From assembly GCA_024638765.1 (NCBI GenBank), contig JAHEJT010000012.1:1-58773 (forward strand): 58,773 bases of DNA, written 5' to 3'. This stretch comes from Verrucomicrobiales bacterium (GTDB lineage: Bacteria; Verrucomicrobiota; Verrucomicrobiia; Verrucomicrobiales; DEV007). A model generated the notes under the pieces. The model was given only the letters and a program-made list of their open reading frames with translations, did no database searches and had not been told where the DNA came from. Numbering within the stretch: position 1 is the stretch's first letter; each line of letters opens with the position of its first letter. A program made the translations under genes and the position numbers. Shown here in pieces: positions 36,321 to 44,559 of the stretch.

Positions 36321-36555
36321 CGCCCCTGCCGGGGCTCGAATATTTGCCTGTGACGATTCCCCGGGCTGACGCCCGGGGCTACTATCTGACACCCCTCCGG
36401 GGTGTGCGCGAAGTTGCGAGACGCAGGCCGGGACCCTTAGCCACGCGGATGGGAGAAGCAGGCGAGCCCTTCAGCCCCGGAGGGGCGATAAGATATTAGC
36501 CCCGGGTGAAACCCGGGGTTTAGGGCATTCCATTGATTCAGCCCCGGCAGGGGCG
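36321..36555. repeat. Compound palindromic repeat cluster upstream of rapA
   Basis: Five palindromic units in 235 bp: CGCCCCTGCCGGGGCT (36321), CCCCGGGCTGACGCCCGGGG (about 36359), ACACCCCTCCGGGGTGT (36389), AGCCCCGGAGGGGCG (36473), and AGCCCCGGGTGAAACCCGGG (36498). The final AGCCCCGGCAGGGGCG (36540) is the exact reverse complement of the first, so the whole cluster has a 16-bp terminal inverted repeat. It fills the 358-bp gap 36236-36593 between the glycosyltransferase stop and the rapA start; both genes are on the minus strand. Any rapA promoter would lie within or beside it. Confidence 0.7.
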
Positions 36556-36593
36556 CAAGAAAGCGCGCGGAATTCCTCCGGCGACCGCTGCCG

Positions 36594-37736
36594 TCACAAC
36601 CCCCCCGGGCTCCCAAGCTGCGCCGCAATCACCTCCATCCACCGGTCGATGTGGTGCCTCCACGTCAATGGCAGGACTCGCGCGCGCCCGGCGGCGCCCA
36701 GTCCCCGGCGCACGTCGGGCCCGAGACTCGCCGCTTGAAGCAGAAGGGCACTCAATTGAACGGAATCTTCCGGATCCTCGAGCCGGTACCCGGTGACCCC
36801 TTCCTCGACAAATTCCACGGCCCCATCGCGCGTCGAAATAATCCCGGGCAGCCCGCACGCCATCGATTCGAGGACGGTGTTCGCGCAGGCGTCGTAAAGC
36901 GTGGGATGGACGAAAAAATCGGCGGCCTGGTAACAGGCGCGCACCTCCTGGCCCTCGGGGAAAGCCACGATTTGGGCTTCGAGCCCGAGGCGGCGAATGT
37001 AATCCCGGTGGCGCGCCTTCAGCGGGGCGCCCAGAATCCAGAGGCGCGCGCCACTACCTTCGCCGGCGAGGCGGGCCCACGCATTGAGAAGCCCGTCCAG
37101 TCCCTTGCGTCGATGACTGCGCGACACGAAAAGAAAAATCCTGTCCTCCGCCTTGAGGCCGGGGTCCAGGCTTTCGCGCAACCGCCGCCTTTGGTCCTCA
37201 TCTGCCTCGGGCCGAAAAGTCCCGGTATCCACGGCTGTATGAATCACGCTGATCCGGTCCTCGGGAACTGCGTAAGCCTCACGGATCTGGCGACCGACCT
37301 GGGCGCTGTTGACGACGAAATGCCGGGTCTTTCCCGAAGTATAGAGTGCTTTCTCCAGCCGCAGTTCGAGGAGGTTTTTCAGGCCGAAGCGCTTGGCGGG
37401 ATTGAGAAGTTGCGAATAGAGATAGTGACATCCACCGCCGGCCCGATGCAGATCGTGGGATACGGTCCGTCCGAATCCGATGCTGACGTCCAGTCCCAGC
37501 TCCGGGACCAAGCGCGAGGCGTCGCTTGAAAACTTCTCCATGCGCAGGGAAGAAGGCAGGGCAGGGGAGGCGAGCCGGTGGATCCGGGCGTCGAGCGCCG
37601 AGGTGGCGGCGTCGGTCCGCCGGGTGATGACGTGCACCTCGTGCCCATCCGCAACCAGCTGAGTTGCAAAGGAAAAGAGATAGTTCTCCAGACCTCCGCG
37701 TGAAATGAATTTCTCGTATACCAGGCCGATTTTCAC
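36594..37736 (-). CDS. Family 4 glycosyltransferase (WaaG-like)
   Basis: 380 residues, GT-B fold. The N-terminus KIGLVYEKFISRGGLENYLF is the acceptor side. The donor domain has IHTAVDTGTFRP, LFVSRSHRRKGLDGLLNAWA, and the nucleotide-sugar motif HPTLYDACANTVLESMACGL, in which the first acidic residue of the EX7E motif is Asp. This pattern is typical of lipopolysaccharide-core-type glycosyltransferases. No export signal is seen, so it acts on the cytoplasmic face of the membrane. The donor and acceptor sugars are not predictable. No other polysaccharide genes adjoin. Confidence 0.92.
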   Translation of the reverse strand: MKIGLVYEKFISRGGLENYLFSFATQLVADGHEVHVITRRTDAATSALDARIHRLASPALPSSLRMEKFSSDASRLVPELGLDVSIGFGRTVSHDLHRAGGGCHYLYSQLLNPAKRFGLKNLLELRLEKALYTSGKTRHFVVNSAQVGRQIREAYAVPEDRISVIHTAVDTGTFRPEADEDQRRRLRESLDPGLKAEDRIFLFVSRSHRRKGLDGLLNAWARLAGEGSGARLWILGAPLKARHRDYIRRLGLEAQIVAFPEGQEVRACYQAADFFVHPTLYDACANTVLESMACGLPGIISTRDGAVEFVEEGVTGYRLEDPEDSVQLSALLLQAASLGPDVRRGLGAAGRARVLPLTWRHHIDRWMEVIAAQLGSPGGL

Positions 37737-37873
37737 CCCGCATTCCTTTCCTCAGGCGCCCTCTTGGCCCGCGGGACGGACGGCGCGGGACCGGAGGGCC
37801 CGGCCCGCCCGTATATTGCGCCATCGCCCGGCGTTTTCAATGGCAAAGCCGGCGCCGGGAGGAGATCCGTGTG

Positions 37874-38575
37874 CTAACCGGTGGGGACGCCGTAAATGCG
37901 GGCCATATCCGGTTTCTCAGTGCAGTAATAATGCACCCAGATATAGAGATGACTGAAAAGCGCCGCCAGCACGGCGGCGCTGGAGTTGAGCGCCAATCCC
38001 GGCACCCAGAGGGCGCAGAGGCCGAAGGTGTAGATGGCATTCGGCGTCCACCGGAAAATCCCTTCCCGCACCAGGGGTTTTCCGCGGTAAGCGGGATCGA
38101 AGTGATCAATCCCCATGGCCCGCTTGAAGGTGAAATAGCGCGCCACGCTGTAGAGCGTGTAAGCGGCGGGGACGAAGAGGATTCCCGCCAGCACATAGCC
38201 CGCCTCCGCGGGCAGCCCCAGGGTATCGCGATTGGAGCACGCCAGGATCGTGATCAGGACAATTCGCGCGACGAGGAAGCAGGAGAAATCGATCGCGTAG
38301 AGACGGAAGACCAGCACGGGATTTTCGATGGCAGCCGAGAAAAGATCGGTATGCAGTGCCAGCCGCCAGCAGAACCAGACATACCACTGGTGGGCGATGG
38401 CGATCCCCACCGCCCACCAGAACCACGTGGGCGTGGAAACACCCCAGAGACTGCCGGCGGACAGGGGTGGGTAAGTGAGGGCGTAAGGAAGGCCGCAGAA
38501 GAGGACGCTGAGGAGAAAGACGTGGACCGCCTGTCTCTCGAAGATCAGGGCGCGCGTCGCGTTGGAGTCTCTCAA
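37874..38575 (-). CDS. ICMT/PEMT-like integral membrane protein
   Basis: 233 residues from a TTG, with six or so hydrophobic segments. The C-terminal HLYIWVHYYCTEKPDMARIY resembles the cofactor-binding end (H...E..D) of the isoprenylcysteine carboxyl methyltransferase/phosphatidylethanolamine methyltransferase fold, so a membrane methyltransferase is a reasonable guess. No ATG is available: the frame runs up into the palindrome at 38576-38636, which may have replaced the native start. Precise substrate unknown. The 137-bp gap to the glycosyltransferase shows nothing recognisable. Confidence 0.7.
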   Translation of the reverse strand: MRDSNATRALIFERQAVHVFLLSVLFCGLPYALTYPPLSAGSLWGVSTPTWFWWAVGIAIAHQWYVWFCWRLALHTDLFSAAIENPVLVFRLYAIDFSCFLVARIVLITILACSNRDTLGLPAEAGYVLAGILFVPAAYTLYSVARYFTFKRAMGIDHFDPAYRGKPLVREGIFRWTPNAIYTFGLCALWVPGLALNSSAAVLAALFSHLYIWVHYYCTEKPDMARIYGVPTG

Positions 38576-38636
38576 AGTAGCTGCGGCATCCTGCCGCAGG
38601 ATAGTATTAACACTGCGGCAGGATGCCGCAGCTACT
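38576..38636. repeat. 24-bp-arm palindrome at the 5' end of the ICMT/PEMT-like gene
   Basis: AGTAGCTGCGGCATCCTGCC at 38576 and its reverse complement ending at 38636 (GGCAGGATGCCGCAGCTACT) flank 13 bases. The left edge touches the first codon of the membrane protein. It could replace the promoter or ribosome site of that gene. Confidence 0.7.
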
Positions 38637-38655
38637 CTCGGTGCGCAGCACCGTC

Positions 38656-39054
38656 CTACGCCCCCGACGGCTCCGGGCCGTCGATAGCGATATCGATGAC
38701 GGTGTCGCTTCTCTCGGCGGAAGCCTCCCGAGCCTTGGCTTTGGCGGCACAGCTTTCGGCGGCTTTGCGGCCGGATTCCGCCCCTTCGGCGGCCCCCGAC
38801 TTCACGACCTCGGGAGCCAGCTCCTTGAGCAGGGTGCCCGCAAAAGTGGAGAGATAGCCGACACCGAAAGCGATGTCGTGCACTCCCTTCTCGACCTCCT
38901 TCTTGAAGACCGGGACGGCGTTTTCCGCGGCCTTTTTGGCATCGGCTTTTCCGGCGTTACACGCCTTCTTGGCGGCGTCCGCGAGATCCTTGAATGCTTC
39001 CCGCGTGGCGCTGGAGGATTCATTGGTGACATCGGCAAAGGGTTCTTCGTTCAT
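38656..39054 (-). CDS. Ala/Lys-rich helical protein of unknown function
   Basis: 132 residues from the ATG at 39054 (MNEEPFADVTNESSSA). It is dominated by Ala, Lys and Glu in long helices (FKDLADAAKKACNAGKADAK, AAKAKAREASAERSD), with one mildly hydrophobic stretch (VGYLSTFAGTLLKELAPEV) near residues 65-85. The composition resembles phasin-like or LEA-like proteins, but no family is identified. It lies upstream of the ICMT/PEMT-like gene on the same strand, with the 38.6-kb palindrome between. Confidence 0.6.
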   Translation of the reverse strand: MNEEPFADVTNESSSATREAFKDLADAAKKACNAGKADAKKAAENAVPVFKKEVEKGVHDIAFGVGYLSTFAGTLLKELAPEVVKSGAAEGAESGRKAAESCAAKAKAREASAERSDTVIDIAIDGPEPSGA

Positions 39055-39265
39055 GGCAAACAGTCCTTTCTTCTTTTGTGCTGGTAAATGAGCATACGGC
39101 TCATTAATCGGTTGGACAAACGGGTTATCGGTTCCGTTCAATCGAAGACAGTCTCCACGGGGGCCCGCCGTGGCGCCATTATAAAGGGCGGGCGGGTTTG
39201 TAATCGGGGAAAGAGAGGAGGGAAAAAACCCTAATCCACGCTAATAGACGCTCATTCTGTTAGTT

Positions 39266-39427
39266 GTCATCCCGAGCGGAGTCGAAGGATCTCTCTAAAC
39301 GCCATGCAGTGTTCTCGGGCTGCAGAGTGTGGAATACAGCGCGGGCTTACGAATGTATCCGATGGTTCCTTGGTTTCCAGATCGTCTTGGAACAACCGTG
39401 AGATCCTTCGACTTCGCTCAGGATGAC
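39266..39427. repeat. MITE-like element 3, downstream of the DUF1501 gene
   Basis: Left end GTCATCCCGAGCGGAGTCGA then AGGATCTCTC; right end GAGATCCTTCGACTTCGCTC then AGGATGAC. The interior (TTACGAATGTATCCGATGGT, then CCAGATCGTC) aligns with element 4 along its whole length in the same orientation. The region 39055-39511 otherwise holds only a left TTAATCGG-type stretch and, at 39428-39475, a GTGTCTATTCGTGTCCATTC repeat common in such gaps. No gene is evident in it. Confidence 0.75.
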
Positions 39428-39511
39428 AATTGAAAAGTAATTAGTGTCTATTCGTGTCCATTCGTGGTTAACAAAATCTGCGTCCTCTGTGGTCAAAAAA
39501 ACCTGCCGCAT

Positions 39512-40981
39512 TCACGCGATCACCTGGGGAATCGGCTCGGCGCCTTCGACGCCGACGAGCTTCTGGTCCAGGCCGCCGTAAAAGTAACTGAGGTGATTGG
39601 GGTCCAGCCCCATCAGCTGCAGAATCGTGGCGTGCAGATTCCTGACATGGAACCGGTCTTCCACCGCCGCGCTGCCAAGTTCGTCCGTCTGGCCCACGCT
39701 GACGCCGCCTTTAATGCCGCCCCCGGCCATCCACATCGTGAACCCGTAAGCGTTGTGATCGCGGCCCGTGCCCTTGGCGTATTCGGCGGTGGGCTGACGC
39801 CCGAACTCGCCGCCCCACACCACCAGGGTTTCATCCAGCATCCCACGGCGCTTGAGATCCTTGAGGAGACCCGCAATCGGTTTGTCGGTGTTCCCGGCGT
39901 GGTAATTGTGGTTCGTTTCGAGGTCGCCATGGGCATCCCAGTTGTCGTCATTGTGGGCGCCCCCGGAATACACCTGGATGAAGCGGACACCGCGTTCCAC
40001 GAGCCGGCGCGCCAGCAGGCACTTGCGGCCGAAGTCTTCGGTGCGCTCCTGGTCCATCCCGTAGAGCTTCCGGGTTTCTTCGGGCTCGGAATCGACGTCG
40101 ATCGCTTCCGGCGCGGTGGCCTGCATGTTGTAGGCCAGCTCATAACTCGCGATGCGGGCCGCCAGATTGGAATTATCGAAGCGTTTCTCCTGGTGCCCCT
40201 GGTTGAGATGGTTGAGCGAATCGATCAGCATGCGCTGCTCGGGCGCGCTCATGCCGTCGACATGCTTGAGATTGAGGATGGGATCGCCCTTGGCGCGGAA
40301 GACCGTCCCCTGGTAACTCGCCGGCATGAAACCCGAGGTCCAGTTCTTGGCGCCGCTGATGGGGCCGCCGGTTTTGTCGAGCATGACGACATACCCGGGA
40401 AGATTCTGGTTGGGGCTGCCGAGCCCGTAATTCACCCAGGACCCAAGGGAAGGCTTGCCGCTGATGATCGAACCGCAGTTCATCATGAGCATGGCGGACC
40501 CGTGGATCGGCGAATCCGCGGTCATGCTGTGCAGGAAGGCGATATCGTCGACGCAGGTGCCGACGTGCGGGAAAAGCTCGGAGACCCATTTGCCGCACTG
40601 GCCGTATTGCTTGAACTTCCACTTGGGCTCGACGATGCGGCCCTGGTTCTTGCGTCCACCGCGGCCGAAGGTCTTCACATCGATGGTTTTGCCGTCCATC
40701 CCGTACATCTTCGGCTTGTAATCGAAGGTATCGATATGGCTGGGACCCCCGTACATGAAGAGGAAGATGACCCGCTTGGCTTTCCCCGGGAGCATCGGCG
40801 GCTTCGGCGTGAGAGGATTGATGAAACTCGTTCCAGTGGCCGCCGCGGCAGAATTAAAAAAACCGTCCCCCGCCAGCATCCCGGTGAGCGCGAGATGGGT
40901 GAACCCGCCCCCGACAGTGGTGAGAAACTCACGGCGCCGAAGGTTGCCGCAGAAGGTGTTGGTTGGTTTAGGCGTTTTCAT
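39512..40981 (-). CDS. DUF1501 protein (Tat-exported, sulfatase-like fold)
   Basis: 489 residues from the ATG at 40981 (MKTPKPTNTFCGN), with a twin-arginine signal LRRREFLTTVGGG, so it is folded before export. Conserved blocks: VIFLFMYGGPSHIDTFDYKP, NYGLGSPNQNLPGYVVM, RGVRFIQVYSGGAHNDDNWD, and MLDETLVVWGGEFGRQP. DUF1501 proteins belong to the alkaline-phosphatase/sulfatase-like superfamily. They are usually paired with a PSCyt1-DUF1549-DUF1553 gene, as here, and their biochemical role is not settled. Both flanks carry similar MITE-like elements (39266-39427 and 41077-41239). Confidence 0.9.
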   Translation of the reverse strand: MKTPKPTNTFCGNLRRREFLTTVGGGFTHLALTGMLAGDGFFNSAAAATGTSFINPLTPKPPMLPGKAKRVIFLFMYGGPSHIDTFDYKPKMYGMDGKTIDVKTFGRGGRKNQGRIVEPKWKFKQYGQCGKWVSELFPHVGTCVDDIAFLHSMTADSPIHGSAMLMMNCGSIISGKPSLGSWVNYGLGSPNQNLPGYVVMLDKTGGPISGAKNWTSGFMPASYQGTVFRAKGDPILNLKHVDGMSAPEQRMLIDSLNHLNQGHQEKRFDNSNLAARIASYELAYNMQATAPEAIDVDSEPEETRKLYGMDQERTEDFGRKCLLARRLVERGVRFIQVYSGGAHNDDNWDAHGDLETNHNYHAGNTDKPIAGLLKDLKRRGMLDETLVVWGGEFGRQPTAEYAKGTGRDHNAYGFTMWMAGGGIKGGVSVGQTDELGSAAVEDRFHVRNLHATILQLMGLDPNHLSYFYGGLDQKLVGVEGAEPIPQVIA

Positions 40982-41076
40982 GGGACCACAGATTTTTTTA
41001 ACCACAGATGACACAGATGGACGCAGATTTTTTAAACCGCTAATTCACGCTAATTGACGCTAATTTTTTTTGTGTT

Positions 41077-41239
41077 GTCATCCTGAGCCGAGTCGAAGGA
41101 TCTCTCTCAATGGCAGTAACGCGTTCTTAAGTTGATTGGAGTTTGATGTCGCGTGGGCTTAAGAATGTATCCGGTGTTTCCTCGCTTTCTAGATCGTCCT
41201 GGACGATCCGTGAGATCCCTCGACTTCGCTCGGGATGAC
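41077..41239. repeat. MITE-like element 4 inside a larger inverted repeat
   Basis: Left end GTCATCCTGAGCCGAGTCGA then AGGATCTCTC; right end GAGATCCCTCGACTTCGCTC then GGGATGAC. It lies in the gap 40982-41312 between the DUF1553 and DUF1501 genes. It is nested in an outer inverted repeat: CCGCTAATTCACGCTAATTG starts at 41037 and its imperfect complement ends GCGTGAATTAGCGG at 41306. Element 4 aligns with element 3 in direct orientation, about 65% by eye. Confidence 0.75.
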
Positions 41240-41246
41240 ACAACAC

Positions 41247-41273
41247 AAAAAACCGGGCCCACCTCGGGTTTTC
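41247..41273 (-). terminator. Possible Rho-independent terminator after the DUF1553 gene
   Basis: Read on the minus strand, AAAACCCGAGGTGGGCCCGG is followed by TTTTTTG. The arms AAAACC and GGTTTT pair, with a GC-containing interior and a T run after it. It sits about 40 bases past the PSCyt1-DUF1553 stop. The stem is weak and could equally be part of the repeat around it. Confidence 0.35.
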
Positions 41274-41312
41274 TGAATATTAGCGTTCATTAGCGTGAAT
41301 TAGCGGTTCGTT

Positions 41313-44297
41313 TTAATCGAGGTAGACAAACTCGTTCAAGTTCAGCGTGAGGAGGGCGAAGCGGTCGAGGGCTTCGTCCGGGGTGAGGCCGGCTTTACTT
41401 TGCAGGCGCTGCATGAAGTCGAGGCTCTGCCGCACTTCGCCGGGCGCGGGGGTCCGCTGGAGGGCGAGGGTGAACGCGGTCTCCACTTGGGCTTCGGGAT
41501 CGTCGCCGGCCTCTTCGCGCAGGCGATCCGCGAAAATGGCGGCCTGGCTGTTCACGAACCGCGAGTTGAGCATGCCCAGCGCCTGGGTGGGCACCGTGGT
41601 GGCAAAACGCACCGCACAGGGACTGTCGGTGTCGGCCTGGTCGTGGTCGGCCAGCATGGGGATGCGGAGGCTGCGCTTGACGTGCGCGTAAATGCTGCGG
41701 CGCGAGGCTTCCTGGGGCGGTGACTGGCCCCAGGCCGCGTGCGGCCTCGATGCGGTGGCGAGGACGGCCTCGGGCAGGGGCGGGAAGACCGATTCGCCGC
41801 CGGCTTTCAAGTTCAGGTTCCCCGAGATCGCGAGGATGGAGTCGCGGATTTCTTCCGCGGTCAGGCGCCGCATGTCGAAGCGCCAGAAGAGGTTGTTCTC
41901 CGGGTCGACCGCCAGCGCTTCTTCACGCGGCGTCGAGGCCATTCGGTAAGCCTGGCTCGTCATGATGTGACGGTGCATGGCCTTGAGACTCCAGTCGCTG
42001 CGGACCAGCTCCGATGCGAGATGATCCAGGAGTTCCGGGTGGGTGGGGCGTTCGCCCAGCTTCCCGAAATCACTGGCGCTGGGGACGATGCCGCGCCCGA
42101 AATGATGCTGCCAGAGGCGATTCATGATGACCCGGGCAGTCAGCGGATTCTCGGGGCTCGCGACCCATTCCGCAAGCGCCCGCCGGCGTCCGGAAGAGTT
42201 GTCTTTGACGTAGGAAGCGGGGATCACGGCAGGCTTGGGGGCGTCCGTGCCGCTGAGGACGGCGGGGAACGCGGGGACCACGGGATCGCCGGGCGCGTGG
42301 GCGCTGCCGCGGATGTGGACGTGAAGTTGCTGTGGGGCGCGCCCGTTCTCGACCACGGCATTGATCTGATCGCCCGCGGGTTGATCACGGAGTTGCTCGG
42401 CTTCTTTCAGGGCCCTCTGGTAATTACCCCATGCCTCTTTGCCCAGGCGTTTGTCCATCGCGACGATGAGGGCGGTGCCTTCGGCCTTGACGATTTTTTC
42501 CATGTCCCGGCTCTGCACGATTCCGGAGCGCAGTCCAATATCGATATACTGTCCACCGGCGGTCTGCTTGCAGTGGACCGCGACCACGTTCTTTCCCGTC
42601 TGGAGCGCGTCGATCGCTTTGCCGTCGAGTGCGACAGCCTTGTAGTCCCTGGTATGCCCCTTGGCGGCAAAGACCTCGATGCCATTCAGGTAAACTTTGA
42701 CATCTTCATCGTGGCGAATATCCAGGGTGAGGGTTTTCGGAATGACTTTGAGACCGAAATTCGCGCGCATCCAGATATCGTCGGACTCCCAGGCGCTGCC
42801 GATAATGGCTCCAGGCGTGTTTTTCCGGCCGAACCCGCCGGGGCCACGCACCCAGCTCTTATTGACGAACCCGACCTCCAGCCAATCGGGCGCCGGCGCC
42901 CGCGTCGTGAATCTCCAGTCGGTGCTTCCGTCGCGGGCATCCCGGAGCAGCGTCTGCACTTTCTCCGTGGCAGGGCGAAGGCGCCCGGTCTCCACCAGGT
43001 AAGCGCGGATTCTTGCCTCAAGAGCGGCGGCCTTCCGCTCGAGTTTCGCGATTTCCATCGCGCGCCGCTCTTCGAATTCGGCTTCTTTTTTTCCGCTGCC
43101 CGCCCAGGGGACGAGCGTGCCTTGTTTCGTGTAATGCTTCACGCCGTGCATGAAGGCCATGAAACTGTAGTAATCTTTTTGCGAGATCGGATCGGCTTTA
43201 TGGTCGTGGCAACGCGCACAGCCCAGCGACGTCGCGAGAAACGCTTCCGACGCCATGGCGACGTTGTCGGCGAGCACGTCGTAAACGTGCTGCTTGCGGT
43301 CGGCCGGTTCGTCGTCCCATTGCATGAGGCGATGGAAACCGGTGGCTGCGATCGAATCGAAAGTCGGCGCGTCGATTTCGTCGCCCGCCAACTGCTCGAT
43401 GATGAACTGATCGTAGGGTTTGTCCTCGTTGAAGGCCTTGATGACGTAATCGCGATACCGCCAGATAAAGGGTTTTTTCCCGTCGCGCTCGAACCCGTTG
43501 GTCTCGGCGTATCGCACCACATCGAGCCAGTGTCGCGCCCATTTCTCGCCGTACTGAGGCCGCGCGAGCAGCTCATCAATGAGATCTTCCCAGGCGGTGG
43601 CGGAGCGATCGTCCACGAATGCCCGGACCTGGGCCGGCGTCGGCGGAAGGCCGGTGAGATCGTAATACGCGCGTCGGACCAGCACTTGGCGGACGGCGGA
43701 CGGGTTCGGCTCCAGTCCTTCTTTTCGAAGACGGTCATAAAGAAGCGCGTCGATCGGGTTTTCGCACCACTCGGCATCGCCGGTTTCCGGGATGGCCGGA
43801 CTGGTCACGGGCCGATAGGCCCACCAGTTGCGCGCCGCATCGTCCAGGGCGATGCCTTCATGCTTCCCGTCCGAGGGATCACCGAGAATTTCCTTGTCGG
43901 GATTGTAAGGCGCGCCCATCGCGAGCCACTGGGCGAGAATCTCGCGTGCGGCGTCGGGCAGCTTGGCCTTGGGCGGCATCTCGTGTTCCTCGTCCTTATA
44001 ACTGATCATCTCCAGGAGGAGACTGCGTTCCGGGGACGCGACATCGAACGCGGGCCCCAGTTCGCCGCCTCGGAGCAGGCCGGCGTGACTGGTGAGGCGG
44101 AGGCCGCCCTTGAGCTTTTCTTCGGCGCCGTGACACTTGAAGCACTTGGATTCGAGCAGGGGATAGACCTCGGCATCGAAGAATTGCAGCTGGGCCGGGG
44201 TCGGGTCCGCGGCGCGGAGGGAGGCCGGGAGCGCCCACGCCAGCACGACTCCTGCGAGGGTCGTCAGGCGGGATCCGGATGATCGGCGGAGGTGCAT
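41313..44297 (-). CDS. PSCyt1-DUF1549-DUF1553 protein with inserted lectin-like module
   Basis: 994 residues. The signal peptide is followed by PSCyt1 with one CxxCH (Cys52-His56, CFKCHGAEE) and KLKGGLRLTSHAGLL. DUF1549 follows (residues about 180-390), with RRAYYDLTGLPPT, GEKWARHWLDVVRYAETNGF and a second CxxCH, GCARCHDHK, Cys360. A β-sandwich-like insert at about 460-610 (GSAWESDDIWMRANFG, TLTLDIRHDEDVKVYLNGIE) resembles concanavalin/PA14-like modules. DUF1553 follows, with TARVIMNRLWQHHFGRGIV. The C-terminus is NLNEFVYLD. It is the paired partner of the DUF1501 protein. Exported, haem-binding; role unsettled, usually linked to polysaccharide or sulfated glycan use. Confidence 0.92.
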   Translation of the reverse strand: MHLRRSSGSRLTTLAGVVLAWALPASLRAADPTPAQLQFFDAEVYPLLESKCFKCHGAEEKLKGGLRLTSHAGLLRGGELGPAFDVASPERSLLLEMISYKDEEHEMPPKAKLPDAAREILAQWLAMGAPYNPDKEILGDPSDGKHEGIALDDAARNWWAYRPVTSPAIPETGDAEWCENPIDALLYDRLRKEGLEPNPSAVRQVLVRRAYYDLTGLPPTPAQVRAFVDDRSATAWEDLIDELLARPQYGEKWARHWLDVVRYAETNGFERDGKKPFIWRYRDYVIKAFNEDKPYDQFIIEQLAGDEIDAPTFDSIAATGFHRLMQWDDEPADRKQHVYDVLADNVAMASEAFLATSLGCARCHDHKADPISQKDYYSFMAFMHGVKHYTKQGTLVPWAGSGKKEAEFEERRAMEIAKLERKAAALEARIRAYLVETGRLRPATEKVQTLLRDARDGSTDWRFTTRAPAPDWLEVGFVNKSWVRGPGGFGRKNTPGAIIGSAWESDDIWMRANFGLKVIPKTLTLDIRHDEDVKVYLNGIEVFAAKGHTRDYKAVALDGKAIDALQTGKNVVAVHCKQTAGGQYIDIGLRSGIVQSRDMEKIVKAEGTALIVAMDKRLGKEAWGNYQRALKEAEQLRDQPAGDQINAVVENGRAPQQLHVHIRGSAHAPGDPVVPAFPAVLSGTDAPKPAVIPASYVKDNSSGRRRALAEWVASPENPLTARVIMNRLWQHHFGRGIVPSASDFGKLGERPTHPELLDHLASELVRSDWSLKAMHRHIMTSQAYRMASTPREEALAVDPENNLFWRFDMRRLTAEEIRDSILAISGNLNLKAGGESVFPPLPEAVLATASRPHAAWGQSPPQEASRRSIYAHVKRSLRIPMLADHDQADTDSPCAVRFATTVPTQALGMLNSRFVNSQAAIFADRLREEAGDDPEAQVETAFTLALQRTPAPGEVRQSLDFMQRLQSKAGLTPDEALDRFALLTLNLNEFVYLD

Positions 44298-44413
44298 GCT
44301 GCCGGGTAAACGCGGGGGTCAGGGGTTTCTTCCACGTCCAAGAAGGATAGCGCGAAAAAGGGGAGAATTCTTGCATGAAATGGCTCGATTTTAGGACAGA
44401 TACGACATTTTCC

Positions 44414-44559
44414 GTAGGTGCGAGCGTGAGCGAGTACCCCGCAGGTGCGAGCAGCCTGCCCCGCCGGAGCCGGCGGCGAAGGCGGGTGAGCGAGTACCTT
44501 CGACGGCCTTGAAGATATCCTCGCTCGCGCTCGGGGTACTCGCTCACGCTCGTACCTAC
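44414..44559. repeat. Inverted repeat with 27-bp arms abutting the PAS-AraC gene
   Basis: GTAGGTGCGAGCGTGAGCGA then GTACCCC at 44414-44440, and the imperfect complement GGGGTACTCGCTCACGCTCG then TACCTAC at 44533-44559. Its right edge is directly next to the regulator's stop codon (44560-44562). Between the arms lies a smaller palindrome (GCCGGAGCCGGCGGC) and another GGTGAGCGAGTACC copy. Confidence 0.7.

Noticed and set aside
39512..40981. Sulfatase with formylglycine
   Set aside because: No CxPSR/CxAxR sulfatase signature is present; it belongs to DUF1501, a related fold without that modification site.
39266..41239. Insertion sequence with transposase
   Set aside because: The elements are too short and carry no ORF; the gene between them is DUF1501, not a transposase.
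41739..44282. 847-residue plus-strand ORF opposite the PSCyt1-DUF1553 gene
   Set aside because: Same cause: shadow frame of a gene with clear signal peptide and CxxCH motifs on the other strand.
44414..44559. CRISPR array
   Set aside because: Repeats occur in inverted, not regularly spaced direct, arrangement and no cas gene is present. No other region in the window shows repeat-spacer periodicity.
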